Assembly (NCBI GenBank): GCA_039815365.1
Contig: JBCBZK010000002.1
Span: 1 to 64,000, forward strand
Origin: CALBPI01 sp039815365
Lineage (GTDB): Bacteria; Pseudomonadota; Gammaproteobacteria; Steroidobacterales; Woeseiaceae
Direction of reading: 5' to 3'
Length of the DNA stretch: 64,000 nucleotides
The position numbers were made by a program, and so were the translations under genes. Below the pieces are notes generated by a model. That model saw only the letters and a list, made by a program, of their open reading frames with translations, did not search any database and was not told the DNA's origin. Numbering within the stretch: the stretch's first letter is position 1; each line of letters starts with the position of its first letter. Positions 53,205 to 62,429 of the stretch are shown one piece after another.

Positions 53205-53292
53205 CGCTGGGTCAAGCCCCTTCGAAGATTCAATGGCGTCCAATGTTGCTTCAGCAGCAGGTACACTAGGCGCGCGTTGATTTTAGTATGCC

Positions 53293-54225
53293 ATGAAGCT
53301 ACCTGCCGAACTTCCCGATACCGTGTGCTGGATGCCGTTTTGCGATGCTGTCGATACCTTGTATCAGTGGCGTGAACGTCATGCGCCGCAATTGATGTTG
53401 CGTAGCACACTGCCGCGTGGCGTTCGGCTGCATGATGCGGTCGCAAACGTTAGCACGCAGCCCGCGGCCTGGCGTCTTTTGGGTGAAGCATCCGAGCCGG
53501 ACGTCGGGCAGGCGCAATGGTGTGCGTCGCTCGATCCGGTGAGCTTTGTCGCCGATCAGCGCGATGTGCGCATCGCAGCTTGGCCGGTCAGTGCGCTATC
53601 GCTGGCGGATTCGAAAGAGATCGCTCGCGCAGTTGCTACCCACCTGAGCGGCGATCCGGACGTGCGTTTGTCGGCCACGCAATTGCACGTTAGTGTCGCG
53701 CAGCGTTGGTATTTGACCGGCAGCGGTGATATGCCCGATGTGATCAATGCGCTGCCCGAACAGGTGGTCGGTCAGCCGTTACGTGATTTTCCGACGACCG
53801 GCGGTGACGCGCGTTTGTGGAAAAGACTCAGCACAGAGCTGCAGATGCTGTTGCACTCGCATGAGGTCAATGGCCAGCGCGCTGACGCTGGTTTGTCGCC
53901 GGTCAACGGCGTTTGGTGGCACGGGAGCAGCGCTCTGCCCTTAAGCAGTCAGCCGTTAACGCTGCCGCCGCTGGCGTCGACCGACGTATTTTGGCGTGGC
54001 TGTTGGCGCGCACACAAGGCATCCTTGCAGCCGTTCGTCGAGACGCTCCCGGAGTCGCCAGGGGGTATCGCTGTTGCGGGTAATGCGGTTGATACGTTGG
54101 CTTGCGTTGCAGACGCATTGCGGCGCGATACGCTGCGCGCCGCTGTAATCAGTGTCGCCGACACATCGCTGACGTTGTCGAAAATGCCGCGTTGGCGGCG
54201 AATGTTCTCACGAGGTCAGCGGTGA
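53293..54225 (+). CDS. RpfE-like protein (function unknown)
   Basis: A 310-residue soluble protein with no signal peptide or membrane segment. The central region MLLHSHEVNGQRADAGLSPV and NGVWWHGSSALP is typical of proteins annotated as RpfE or cofactor-independent phosphoglycerate mutase-like. The order rpfE-recJ-prfB-lysS seen here resembles the set of genes in the Xanthomonas rpf region. Catalytic residues of alkaline-phosphatase-superfamily mutases are not evident, so no enzymatic function should be assumed. It overlaps recJ by 4 bases (GTGA). Confidence 0.75.
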   Translation: MKLPAELPDTVCWMPFCDAVDTLYQWRERHAPQLMLRSTLPRGVRLHDAVANVSTQPAAWRLLGEASEPDVGQAQWCASLDPVSFVADQRDVRIAAWPVSALSLADSKEIARAVATHLSGDPDVRLSATQLHVSVAQRWYLTGSGDMPDVINALPEQVVGQPLRDFPTTGGDARLWKRLSTELQMLLHSHEVNGQRADAGLSPVNGVWWHGSSALPLSSQPLTLPPLASTDVFWRGCWRAHKASLQPFVETLPESPGGIAVAGNAVDTLACVADALRRDTLRAAVISVADTSLTLSKMPRWRRMFSRGQR

Positions 54226-55934
54226 TCTGGCGCGATGTGCATACCCGCGACGTGCCGTCGCATACGCTCACTGAAACAGACGACATGCTCGCGAGTATTG
54301 TCGCGGCGCGCGGCGTCCTGAGCGACGAACAACGCAACATTTCTCTTGCCGCGCTAGCGCCCGTGAGCCAGCTTGGTGGGTTGCCCCAAGCAGTGGCGCT
54401 TTTGCAGCAACACCACGATGGACGGATCATGATCGTCGGTGACTTTGACGCGGATGGTGCGACGAGCACCGCGTTGATGCTGCGCGGTTTGGCCGCATTG
54501 GGTTTTGCGCACGTTGATTTTATTGTGCCCAACCGTTTCGATTTCGGCTACGGCTTGTCACCGGAGATCGTCGACGTTGCGATCGCAGAATCACCGACGC
54601 TGATTGTGACTGTCGACAATGGCATATCAAGCAACGCAGGGGTTGCGCGCGCACGCGAACAGGGTATCGATGTGCTCATCACTGATCATCATCTGCCGCC
54701 GAAGACGTTGCCGGATGCGAATGTCATCGTGAATCCGAACTGTGTTGACGACGACTACCCGAGCAAACATCTCGCCGGCGTTGGTGTTGCATTTTGCGTG
54801 CTGGTCGCATTAGCGCGCCACATAGCGCCGGATGATCCGGCCGCTACGCGCATGCCAGCATCCCTGCTTGACCTCGTTGCGCTGGGAACGGTCGCTGATG
54901 TCGTTCCGCTGGATCGCAATAATCGGATTCTTGTTGACGCAGGCTTACAAAGAATCAGGGCAGGGCGCTGCGTTCCCGGCATCGCGGCGTTGCTCGATGT
55001 CGGTGGGCGTGATCGCACGCGTGTTGTTGCCACAGATTTCGGCTTTGCTGTCGGACCACGACTGAACGCGGCAGGTCGACTGCAGGACATGTCGGTAGGC
55101 ATCCGCTGCCTGACGACTGATGACCCGGTTCTGGCGCGACAGCTTGCCGAGCAACTTGACGCCATTAACCGCGAACGCCGTACCGTTGAAGCGGATATGC
55201 AGGCGGACGCACTGAAGTTGCTCGAGACGCTTGATGACGCCGCGCTGAGTGAGCAGCCGCAATACTGCGTGTGTTTGTATGAGCCAGACTGGCATCAGGG
55301 TGTCGTTGGTTTGGTGGCGTCAAGAATCAAGGAGCGCCTGCATCGACCGGTGTTTGCGTTCGCGCGTGAACGCGAGGGTGCCACGATGCTGAAAGGCTCG
55401 GGTCGTAGCATTCCCGGCGTGCATTTGCGTGATGTTCTTGCGGAGGTCGCACGACGCGAGCCCGGCATCATCGTTCGTTTTGGTGGGCACGCAATGGCGG
55501 CGGGATTGACGCTTGCCGAAGACGCGTTGCCAATGTTCAGCGCGTGTGTCGATGCGGTCGTCAAGGCCGTGTGCCCACAGGCGTTGCTGACGCCGGCGAT
55601 TCTGGTTGATGGCACATTGGACGCTCAGCACCTCGATATCCGTTTCGCGCAGACGTTGCGTGACGAAGGGCCGTGGGGTCAGGAGTTCGTCGAGCCATCG
55701 TTCACTGGCACGTTCGATGTTGTTTCCGCGCGCGTCGTCGGTGAGCATCACCTGAAACTCTCCGTGAGTTACGAAGGTGCAGTGATTGATGGCATTGCAT
55801 TCAACCAAATTGAACCGGACATCCCGCAACAGGGCGCACGTATAGAGCTTGTCTATCGCCTCGATGTCAACGAGTGGCGCGGTAAACAAAGCGCGCAGCT
55901 AATGATCCTGCAATGGCGCTACCCGGACGTATGA
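54222..55934 (+). CDS. recJ: Single-stranded-DNA exonuclease RecJ
   Basis: A 570-residue DHH-family nuclease (E. coli 577), started at GTG 54222 in the rpfE-like stop; the frame extends upstream into that gene without family likeness. Motifs: IVGDFDADGATSTAL, TVDNGISS, DVLITDHHLPP and GTVADVVPL. DHHA1-type GSGRSIPGVHLRDVL and RFGGHAMAAGLTL follow, then the OB fold. It degrades single-stranded DNA 5' to 3' in recombination and mismatch repair. Confidence 0.95.
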   Translation: MIWRDVHTRDVPSHTLTETDDMLASIVAARGVLSDEQRNISLAALAPVSQLGGLPQAVALLQQHHDGRIMIVGDFDADGATSTALMLRGLAALGFAHVDFIVPNRFDFGYGLSPEIVDVAIAESPTLIVTVDNGISSNAGVARAREQGIDVLITDHHLPPKTLPDANVIVNPNCVDDDYPSKHLAGVGVAFCVLVALARHIAPDDPAATRMPASLLDLVALGTVADVVPLDRNNRILVDAGLQRIRAGRCVPGIAALLDVGGRDRTRVVATDFGFAVGPRLNAAGRLQDMSVGIRCLTTDDPVLARQLAEQLDAINRERRTVEADMQADALKLLETLDDAALSEQPQYCVCLYEPDWHQGVVGLVASRIKERLHRPVFAFAREREGATMLKGSGRSIPGVHLRDVLAEVARREPGIIVRFGGHAMAAGLTLAEDALPMFSACVDAVVKAVCPQALLTPAILVDGTLDAQHLDIRFAQTLRDEGPWGQEFVEPSFTGTFDVVSARVVGEHHLKLSVSYEGAVIDGIAFNQIEPDIPQQGARIELVYRLDVNEWRGKQSAQLMILQWRYPDV

Positions 55935-55976
55935 GCGTGGTATCATTTCACGTTGTGCTGATCACTGTACGAGCCC

Positions 55977-57072
55977 ATGGAAACCAACCAGATTCAAAGT
56001 AGCATTACCGATCTTCGCGAACGTTCCGAGTCGCTCAGGGGGTATCTTTGACTACGCTGACAAGCGTGACCGGCTGGACGAAGTCCGCCGCGAGCTAGAG
56101 TCGCCCGAAGTCTGGAACGAACCGGAGCGCGCGCAGGCTCTGGGGCAGGAACGCGCAACGTTGGAAGGCATCGTCGATGGGCTGGATGGCATTGCGCAAC
56201 GCCTGACCGATGCCGACGAACTGCTGGCGATGGCAGTTTCGGAAGACGACGAAGCCACTGTCGAGGAAATCGTCGCCGATATCGCTTCTGTGGAAAGCGA
56301 TGTTGCTGCGCTGGAATTCCGACGCATGTTTTCCGGTGAGCAAGATGCAAGCGCGGCATTTGTCGATATCCAGTCGGGTGCGGGTGGCACAGAGGCGCAG
56401 GATTGGGCGAGCATGTTGTTGCGCATGTATTTGCGCTGGGCCGAGCAACACGACTTCAAAGCAGAGTTAGTCGAGGCGTCCGATGGCGAAGTCGCTGGCA
56501 TCAAAAGTGCGACGATTCGGATCGACGGTGAGTACGCTTTTGGTTGGCTGCGCACCGAGACTGGGGTGCACCGCCTCGTGCGCAAATCTCCGTTTGATTC
56601 GGGTAGCCGCCGTCACACGTCATTCGCTTCAGTTTTTGTCTCGCCGGAGATCGATGACAGTGTCGAAATTGATATTGATCCGTCCGATCTGCGGATTGAT
56701 GTTTATCGCGCCAGCGGTGCCGGTGGGCAACACGTCAACCGCACAGAATCGGCCGTACGTATCACGCACTTGCCCACCAACACGGTCGTGCAATGCCAGA
56801 ACGAGCGCTCGCAACCCAAGAACAAAGCGACCGCAATGAAACAGCTGCAATCCAAGCTCTACGAGCTGGAGATGCAAAAACGCCGCGGTGCAGCCCAAGA
56901 GATGGAAGACAGCAAAGCCGACGTTGGTTGGGGCAGTCAAATCCGTTCTTATGTGCTCGACCAATCGCGTATTAAAGATCTGCGTACCCATGTTGAGACC
57001 GGCAATACTCAGGCCGTTCTGGACGGTGCGCTCGACCCATTTATTGAAGCCAGCCTCAAGCAAGGACTGTAA
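55977..57072 (+). CDS. prfB: Peptide chain release factor 2, with programmed +1 frameshift
   Basis: The ATG at 55977 opens a 24-codon frame ending ...LRGYL then TGA (56049-56051). Skipping T56049 continues in the frame DYADKRDRLDE... to 57072, giving about 364 residues (E. coli 365). AGGGGG (56037-56042) supplies the internal SD and CTT-TGA-C is the slippery stop, the classic RF2 autoregulation site. The codon-recognition tripeptide SPF (VRKSPFDSG) and catalytic GGQ (SGAGGQHVNRT) are present. RF2 terminates at UAA and UGA. The CDS is two segments, 55977-56048 and 56050-57072. lysS follows after 3 bases, as in E. coli. Confidence 0.97.
56037..56052 (+). promoter_or_regulatory. RF2 programmed frameshift signal
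   Basis: AGGGGGTATCTTTGAC: the SD-like AGGGGG pairs with 16S rRNA, three bases before CTT in the P site, next to the in-frame stop TGA followed by C. Low RF2 lets the ribosome slip +1 onto TTT and continue. This is identical in arrangement to E. coli prfB. Confidence 0.97.
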
Positions 57073-57075
57073 TCC

Positions 57076-58590
57076 ATGTCAGACGAGATCACGCCAAACA
57101 CAGACGCCGCGGCGGACGACAACAAACTGATTGCTGAGCGCCGCAAGAAACTCGATGGTCTGCGTGAGGAGGGCATCGCGTATCCGAACGACTTTCGTCG
57201 CGATTCGCTAGCCGCTCAGCTTCTGGCCCGTTTTAACGACGTCGACAAAGAGGCGCTTGAGGCGTCGCCTGTTCGCGTAAGCATTGCCGGGCGACTCATG
57301 AGCAAACGTGTGATGGGTAAGGCAAGCTTTGCCCACTTGCAGGATCGCAGCGCGCAACTGCAAGTGTATGTGCAGCGCGATGCCTTACCCGAAGGTGTCT
57401 ATGCAGGTTTCAAGAAATGGGACATGGGCGATATTGTTGGTGCGAGCGGCACTTTGTTTCGCACGAACAAGGGTGAGTTGTCCGTCAAGGTAGATGACAT
57501 TCGTTTGCTGACAAAGTCGTTGCGACCGCTGCCGGAAAAATGGCATGGCCTCAGTGATCAGGAGACGCGTTACCGGCAGCGCTATGTTGACCTCATTATC
57601 AACGAAGAGAGCCGGCAAGTGTTTCGTACGCGTACCCGCGTCGTGTCGTTTATCCGTGCGTTTCTTGAATCACGAGATTTTATGGAAGTCGAAACACCCA
57701 TGATGCAGGCAACGCCAGGTGGCGCCATCGCTCGACCCTTCGCAACACACCACAACGCGCTGGACATGCCATTGTTCTTGCGTATTGCACCTGAGCTCAA
57801 CTTGAAACGCCTTGTGGTCGGTGGTTTCGAGCGCGTGTACGAGATCAACCGAAATTTCCGTAACGAGGGTTTGTCCACGCAGCACAATCCCGAATTTACA
57901 ATGCTTGAGCTCTATCAGGCATACGCAGACTACGAAGATCTGATTGATCTGCTCGAGACGTTGATGCGCGGTTTGGCTGAGGCCGTGTGCGGCAGCACAT
58001 CCGTGACGTGGCAAGAGCATACCTACGACCTGAGCCAGCCATTCGACAGAGTGACTATCGCCGACAGCATTCTTGCAGCCGTGCCCGATCTCGACGCCGA
58101 CAAGCTTCGCGATGTTGCGCACCTAACGCAGATTGCAGAATCGCTCGGCATCGCCGTGCATCCTAACTATGGTGCAGGTAAGTTGCAGACAGAGATTTTC
58201 GAAAAAGCGGTTGAGCCTAACTTGTTGAAGCCGACCTTCATGTTGTCGTATCCGGCGGAGGTGTCACCCCTGTCGCGCGCGAATGACGATGACCCGTTTA
58301 TCACGGATCGTTTCGAATTGTTTATCGGCGGGCGCGAAATCGCTAATGGCTTTTCTGAGCTTAACGACCCGGAAGACCAGGCAGCGCGTTTTCAGGCGCA
58401 AGTGGATAACCGCGGCGCCGGGGATGATGAGGCGATGCATTTCGATGCCGACTACATCCGCGCGCTCGAGTATGGTTTGCCGCCAACGGCGGGGCTCGGT
58501 GTCGGTATCGACCGGTTAGTTATGATGCTCACCGATCGTGCGACGATCCGCGACGTACTGTTGTTCCCGCACATGCGTCCGGAGCGCTAA
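57076..58590 (+). CDS. lysS: Lysyl-tRNA synthetase, class II
   Basis: A 504-residue protein (E. coli 505). The N-terminal OB fold has VRVSIAGRLMSKRVMGKASF. Class II motif 1 is in the FLESRDFMEVETPMM region, motif 2 is FRNEGLSTQHNPEFTMLE, and motif 3 is GLGVGIDRLVMML with the arginine. It charges tRNA(Lys). It is paired with prfB (3-base gap), as in E. coli and Xanthomonas. It is convergent with ygfZ over 15 bases, with no terminator visible. Confidence 0.97.
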   Translation: MSDEITPNTDAAADDNKLIAERRKKLDGLREEGIAYPNDFRRDSLAAQLLARFNDVDKEALEASPVRVSIAGRLMSKRVMGKASFAHLQDRSAQLQVYVQRDALPEGVYAGFKKWDMGDIVGASGTLFRTNKGELSVKVDDIRLLTKSLRPLPEKWHGLSDQETRYRQRYVDLIINEESRQVFRTRTRVVSFIRAFLESRDFMEVETPMMQATPGGAIARPFATHHNALDMPLFLRIAPELNLKRLVVGGFERVYEINRNFRNEGLSTQHNPEFTMLELYQAYADYEDLIDLLETLMRGLAEAVCGSTSVTWQEHTYDLSQPFDRVTIADSILAAVPDLDADKLRDVAHLTQIAESLGIAVHPNYGAGKLQTEIFEKAVEPNLLKPTFMLSYPAEVSPLSRANDDDPFITDRFELFIGGREIANGFSELNDPEDQAARFQAQVDNRGAGDDEAMHFDADYIRALEYGLPPTAGLGVGIDRLVMMLTDRATIRDVLLFPHMRPER

Positions 58591-58605
58591 AACGGCGCGG
58601 CGTTG

Positions 58606-59394
58606 TCAGTCTGTAGCCAGGCCGGTCAGAACCGTCCCGTCATCCAGGGTCATCGCAACGTTGAGATCGTTGGTGCTGATCACCGCGGCGATTACGTTGC
58701 CGGCCGCGGCCACAACACGCCCGATCTTCTTGCCATCACCAACAATGTCGAGCGGTTGATCGTCATCGACCCGCGTTGCTGAGCGTAACAATCTCACCCG
58801 TCTTTTGACCGCGCCCAAATGCTGGGTTCGTGCGACGACTTCCTGCCCGGTATAGCAACCTTTGCTAAAGCTGATCGCGTTAGCAGCATCAAGGTTGAGC
58901 ATGTGTGGCGTGAAACTGCCGGTCGCGTGGCTCGCGATATCGGTCACGCCTGCAACGAGGCGCGCCTCGCGCCAGTCGGTGTCATCGCCATTAACACTAT
59001 CGTCCGTCCGCACTAGCGCCTCGAAGCAGTCGCCAAAATTCCAATGCGTGATTGCGCCGGCTGGCGATGGCTGTTCTCGGGTAGTGCGCATCATGCGCAG
59101 GTCGGTTACCTCGCCAGTATCGACTTTCGCCCGCATCTTGTAGCGCAAGATGGCGTTCAACCAGTCATCAGCCAAGGCGTCACGAATGCCGACCACGATG
59201 GCATCGGCTTCGTGGATCAAGGTCAGAACAGCCAGCACTCGCCCTTTAGGGTCACAAGAAGCGGCGATCATGGCCGGTTGCGAGCTGTTCAGTAGTGCAA
59301 CGTCTTGCGTCAACTGGCCTTGTAGAAATGAGATTCGATCATCGCCAGCAAACCGAATCAGTCTGAGCCAAGGTGCGGTCGAGGGTGTGGTCAT
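58606..59394 (-). CDS. ygfZ: Folate-binding Fe-S cluster maintenance protein YgfZ
   Basis: A 262-residue protein, shorter than E. coli YgfZ (326). The family fingerprint KGCYTGQEVVART, with the conserved cysteine, is at about residue 180-192, and the N terminus begins LIRFAGDDRISFLQGQLTQDV, similar to GcvT-like folds. YgfZ binds tetrahydrofolate and supports assembly or repair of certain Fe-S enzymes such as MiaB. It is divergent from the sdh operon across 182 bases. In E. coli ygfZ and sdhE (ygfY) are also neighbours; here they lie at opposite ends of the sdh cluster. Confidence 0.92.
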   Translation of the reverse strand: MTTPSTAPWLRLIRFAGDDRISFLQGQLTQDVALLNSSQPAMIAASCDPKGRVLAVLTLIHEADAIVVGIRDALADDWLNAILRYKMRAKVDTGEVTDLRMMRTTREQPSPAGAITHWNFGDCFEALVRTDDSVNGDDTDWREARLVAGVTDIASHATGSFTPHMLNLDAANAISFSKGCYTGQEVVARTQHLGAVKRRVRLLRSATRVDDDQPLDIVGDGKKIGRVVAAAGNVIAAVISTNDLNVAMTLDDGTVLTGLATD

Positions 59395-59532
59395 ACGTCT
59401 ATTGCTGCCTGTCTGCGTCGTATTGAGGGTGATTCAATGGTCGACTAATGATTGTCGTCGATTTGTAAAGGATTTGTACGCCTTTCGTTTGCCCCAAAGC
59501 GTGCGATGAGTACTGCTTCGCCTGCCTGACTC

Positions 59533-59541
59533 TGGCATAAT
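59533..59541 (+). promoter_or_regulatory. Probable promoter of the sdh operon
   Basis: TGGCATAAT (59533-59541) is an extended -10 (TGn plus CATAAT, five of six). The -35 region is weak. It is placed 35 bases before the sdhAF4 ATG in the 182-base gap from ygfZ, so transcription would start near 59548. The gap upstream also contains a GATTTGTA direct repeat (59460-59467 and 59471-59478). Confidence 0.5.
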
Positions 59542-59576
59542 TTGCAGAGTTAACAAAGCGCTAAAAGGCAAACGCG

Positions 59577-59783
59577 ATGTCTGAACAGCAACAAAAAGGC
59601 CCCGTGGTTTATCCGGCTTCACCCGCGGACAAATCGGACGCTATACCCACTACGAGCGAAGCGGCCTCAGAAACGGACTCTTCAACCGGGGTGGATCAAC
59701 CGCGCGAAATCGGCGGTCGGAAAGGCCCCGACCCAACCCGCTATGGGGATTGGGAGAAGAACGGTCGTTGCATTGATTTTTGA
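59577..59783 (+). CDS. Succinate dehydrogenase assembly factor 4 family (DUF1674)
   Basis: A 68-residue protein. The first 45 residues are hydrophilic and low in order. The C terminus EIGGRKGPDPTRYGDWEKNG with RCIDF is the near-invariant DUF1674/SdhAF4 motif, known from mitochondria and alphaproteobacteria. SdhAF4 binds flavinylated SdhA and helps it pair with SdhB while limiting reactive oxygen. Here it leads the sdh operon, 18 bases before sdhC. The SD AAAAGG lies 8 bases before ATG 59577. Confidence 0.9.
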   Translation: MSEQQQKGPVVYPASPADKSDAIPTTSEAASETDSSTGVDQPREIGGRKGPDPTRYGDWEKNGRCIDF

Positions 59784-59801
59784 CCAAAGAATAATTACCG
59801 C

Positions 59802-60182
59802 ATGAATACAAGACAACGACCTCTGTCGCCGCATTTGTCGGCGTACAAATTCAGGATCACATCGACACTGTCGATCCTGCACCGCCTGACCGGTGTCGCG
59901 CTGACCGCTGGCACGTTATTGCTCGTGGCCTGGCTGATCGGTGCTGCGAGCGGCCCGGAGGCTTACGCATCTGTCGCCGGTTTTGCGGGCTCCATTGTTG
60001 GCAGACTCATGATCGCCGGGTGGACTTACGCCTTTTTCTATCACTTGTGTAACGGTATCCGGCATTTGTTCTGGGATGCTGGCCGCGGCTTTGAAATCGA
60101 ACAGGCAACCGCGTCCGGCTGGCTGGTCGTTACGGTGAGTAGTTTTGCCACGCTCGCGGCGCTTGCTGCGCTGTATTTGTAG
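59802..60182 (+). CDS. sdhC: Succinate dehydrogenase cytochrome b556 subunit
   Basis: A 126-residue protein (E. coli 129) with three transmembrane helices. RPLSPHLSAYKFRITSTLSI followed by LHRLTGVAL is the SdhC signature, and the heme b ligand histidine lies in FYHLCNGIRHLFWD. The N-terminal wording is of the alphaproteobacterial and mitochondrial type rather than the E. coli type. It anchors SdhAB and forms the quinone site with SdhD. Confidence 0.95.
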   Translation: MNTRQRPLSPHLSAYKFRITSTLSILHRLTGVALTAGTLLLVAWLIGAASGPEAYASVAGFAGSIVGRLMIAGWTYAFFYHLCNGIRHLFWDAGRGFEIEQATASGWLVVTVSSFATLAALAALYL

Positions 60183-60196
60183 TTGGGGAGTCTCAC

Positions 60197-60577
60197 ATGT
60201 CATTGAAATCCCCGTTGGGTAAAGTGCTCGGTCTCGGATCGGCTAAAGACGGCACAGAACATTGGTGGAGCCAACGCGTCAGCGCCGTCGCAATGGTGCC
60301 GCTCACGTTGTGGTTTGCGTTCTCGATGTTAGTCATGCCGGATTTTGGCTACGCCACGGTGCACGCTTGGATGGCGGCGCCGGTCAATGCCGTGTTGCTG
60401 TTATTGCTGATAGGCACGTTGCTCTACCACTCCAAGTTAGGCACACAAGTCGTTGTTGAGGACTATGTACACGGTTTCGCCAAGGTCGCGACTCTGATCC
60501 TGTTGAAGTTTGCCTACGCAGCGCTCGCAGTAGCGGCTGTGTTTTCCATTTTGCGCGTGTCGCTGGGAGCCGTCTGA
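60197..60577 (+). CDS. sdhD: Succinate dehydrogenase membrane anchor subunit
   Basis: A 126-residue protein (E. coli 115) with three hydrophobic helices. LLYHSKLGTQVVVEDYVHG carries the second heme-region histidine and the quinone-site Asp-Tyr, and HWWSQRVSAVAMVPLTLWF is the N-terminal signature. It pairs with SdhC. The stop TGA abuts the sdhA ATG with no gap. Confidence 0.94.
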   Translation: MSLKSPLGKVLGLGSAKDGTEHWWSQRVSAVAMVPLTLWFAFSMLVMPDFGYATVHAWMAAPVNAVLLLLLIGTLLYHSKLGTQVVVEDYVHGFAKVATLILLKFAYAALAVAAVFSILRVSLGAV

Positions 60578-62365
60578 ATGACTGCCGAATATGAATTTGT
60601 TGACCACACCTACGATGTGGTCGTGGTGGGCGCCGGCGGCGCGGGTTTGCGTGCCACGTTTGGTCTTGCAGAGGCAGGTTTCGCAACAGCCTGTGTGACA
60701 AAAGTGTTTCCGACCCGCAGTCATACGGTGGCAGCGCAGGGTGGTATCAGTGCTGCGCTTGGCAACATGGGCGAAGATGACTGGCGCTGGCATATGTACG
60801 ACACCGTCAAGGGCGCTGACTGGCTCGGCGATCAGGACGCGATCGAATACATGTGTAAGGAAGCGCCAAAAGCCGTCGTCGAATTAGAGCACTACGGCGT
60901 ACCGTTCTCGCGCACCGAAGAAGGCAAGATTTATCAGCGTCCGTTCGGCGGTATGACGACGCATTACGGTGAAGGCACAGCCCAACGCACGTGCGCCGCA
61001 GCCGACCGAACGGGCCATGCCATGCTGCACACGCTGTATCAACAGTCGCTCAAACACGATGCCGAATTTTTCATTGAGTATTTTGCGATTGACCTGATCA
61101 TGGTCGATGGCGAGTGTCGCGGTATCGTTGCGTTGAATATGGCCGACGGAACGCTGCATCGCTTCCGCGCCAGCAAGGTGATTCTGGCGACTGGCGGCTA
61201 CGGCCGCGCGTATTTCTCGTGCACCTCTGCCCACACCTGCACAGGCGACGGTGGCGGCATGGTCGCGCGTGCCGGGTTACCGTTACAAGACATGGAGTTC
61301 GTGCAATTTCACCCGACGGGCATCTATGGTGCGGGCTGTCTGATTACCGAAGGCTCGCGCGGCGAGGGTGGTTATCTGACGAACTCCGATGGCGAGCGCT
61401 TTATGGAGCGCTATGCGCCGAACGCGAAGGATCTTGCCTCACGCGATGTCGTGAGTCGGTCGATGACGATTGAGATTCAGGAAGGTCGCGGCGTTGGCGC
61501 AGAAAACGATCACATCTTCTTGCACCTGGAACACCTCGGGCCAGAAGTGATCGACGAGCGTTTGCCAGGAATCGCCGAAACAGCCAAGATTTTTGCGGGC
61601 GTTGACGTCAACAAGGCCCCAATTCCGGTGTTACCAACGGTTCACTACAATATGGGTGGTATCCCGACGGATTACCGCGGCCAGGTCGTGACGTTGAGCG
61701 GTGACAATCCCGACAGCGTTGTGCCAGGTCTCATGGCAATCGGTGAGGCTGGCTGTGTCTCAGTCCACGGTGCGAACCGTTTGGGCTCCAACTCGTTGTT
61801 GGATCTCGTCGTATTCGGGCGCGGTGCGGCTCAGCATTGTGCTGAAACGATGAAGCCGGGCGCCGCTCAGCCGGAATTGCCAGCAGGCGCCGGTCAGAAC
61901 AGCATTGACCGTCTTGATCGATTGCGTAACGCAGACGGCACGCGCAACACAGCTGAGCTGCGTCTCGAGATGCAGAAAATCATGCAACAGCATGCCGCCG
62001 TGTTCCGCACGGAGACGTTGCTGCGTGATGGAATTACGAAACTCGAAGCGACTCAGGCGGGCATGGCTGATATCAAAGTCAGCGATCGCTCGTTGATCTG
62101 GAACACGGATCTTGTCGAGGCGATGGAGCTTGAAAACCTGATGGCGAATGCGCAGGCGACGATTCGCTCCGCTGAAAACCGTCACGAGAGCCGTGGGGCT
62201 CAGGCCCGCGAAGACTATCCGGATCGCGACGATGAGAACTGGATGAAACACACGTTGGCATGGGTCGGCGACGATGGCCGTACCTGTATTGATTACAGAC
62301 CGGTTCATAGCGAAACATTGACGGACGACGTGGAAGCGATTCCACCGAAAGCCAGAACGTACTAA
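60578..62365 (+). CDS. sdhA: Succinate dehydrogenase flavoprotein subunit
   Basis: A 595-residue protein (E. coli 588). The Rossmann motif VVVGAGGAGLRATFGLAEAG is near residue 15. The covalent FAD histidine is in PTRSHTVAAQGGISAALGN. Catalytic residues are in QFHPTGIYGAGCLITEGSRG and ...RGEGGYL, with VHGANRLGSNSLLDLVVFGR near the C terminus. It oxidises succinate to fumarate in the TCA cycle and respiratory complex II. Flavinylation is aided by SdhE, encoded three genes downstream. Confidence 0.97.
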   Translation: MTAEYEFVDHTYDVVVVGAGGAGLRATFGLAEAGFATACVTKVFPTRSHTVAAQGGISAALGNMGEDDWRWHMYDTVKGADWLGDQDAIEYMCKEAPKAVVELEHYGVPFSRTEEGKIYQRPFGGMTTHYGEGTAQRTCAAADRTGHAMLHTLYQQSLKHDAEFFIEYFAIDLIMVDGECRGIVALNMADGTLHRFRASKVILATGGYGRAYFSCTSAHTCTGDGGGMVARAGLPLQDMEFVQFHPTGIYGAGCLITEGSRGEGGYLTNSDGERFMERYAPNAKDLASRDVVSRSMTIEIQEGRGVGAENDHIFLHLEHLGPEVIDERLPGIAETAKIFAGVDVNKAPIPVLPTVHYNMGGIPTDYRGQVVTLSGDNPDSVVPGLMAIGEAGCVSVHGANRLGSNSLLDLVVFGRGAAQHCAETMKPGAAQPELPAGAGQNSIDRLDRLRNADGTRNTAELRLEMQKIMQQHAAVFRTETLLRDGITKLEATQAGMADIKVSDRSLIWNTDLVEAMELENLMANAQATIRSAENRHESRGAQAREDYPDRDDENWMKHTLAWVGDDGRTCIDYRPVHSETLTDDVEAIPPKARTY

Positions 62366-62429
62366 ACACCGAATATGACAGCAGTCGTGTGCGGCGCATT
62401 TGGCCGTGGCGAGATCGAAGGAGCAGATT

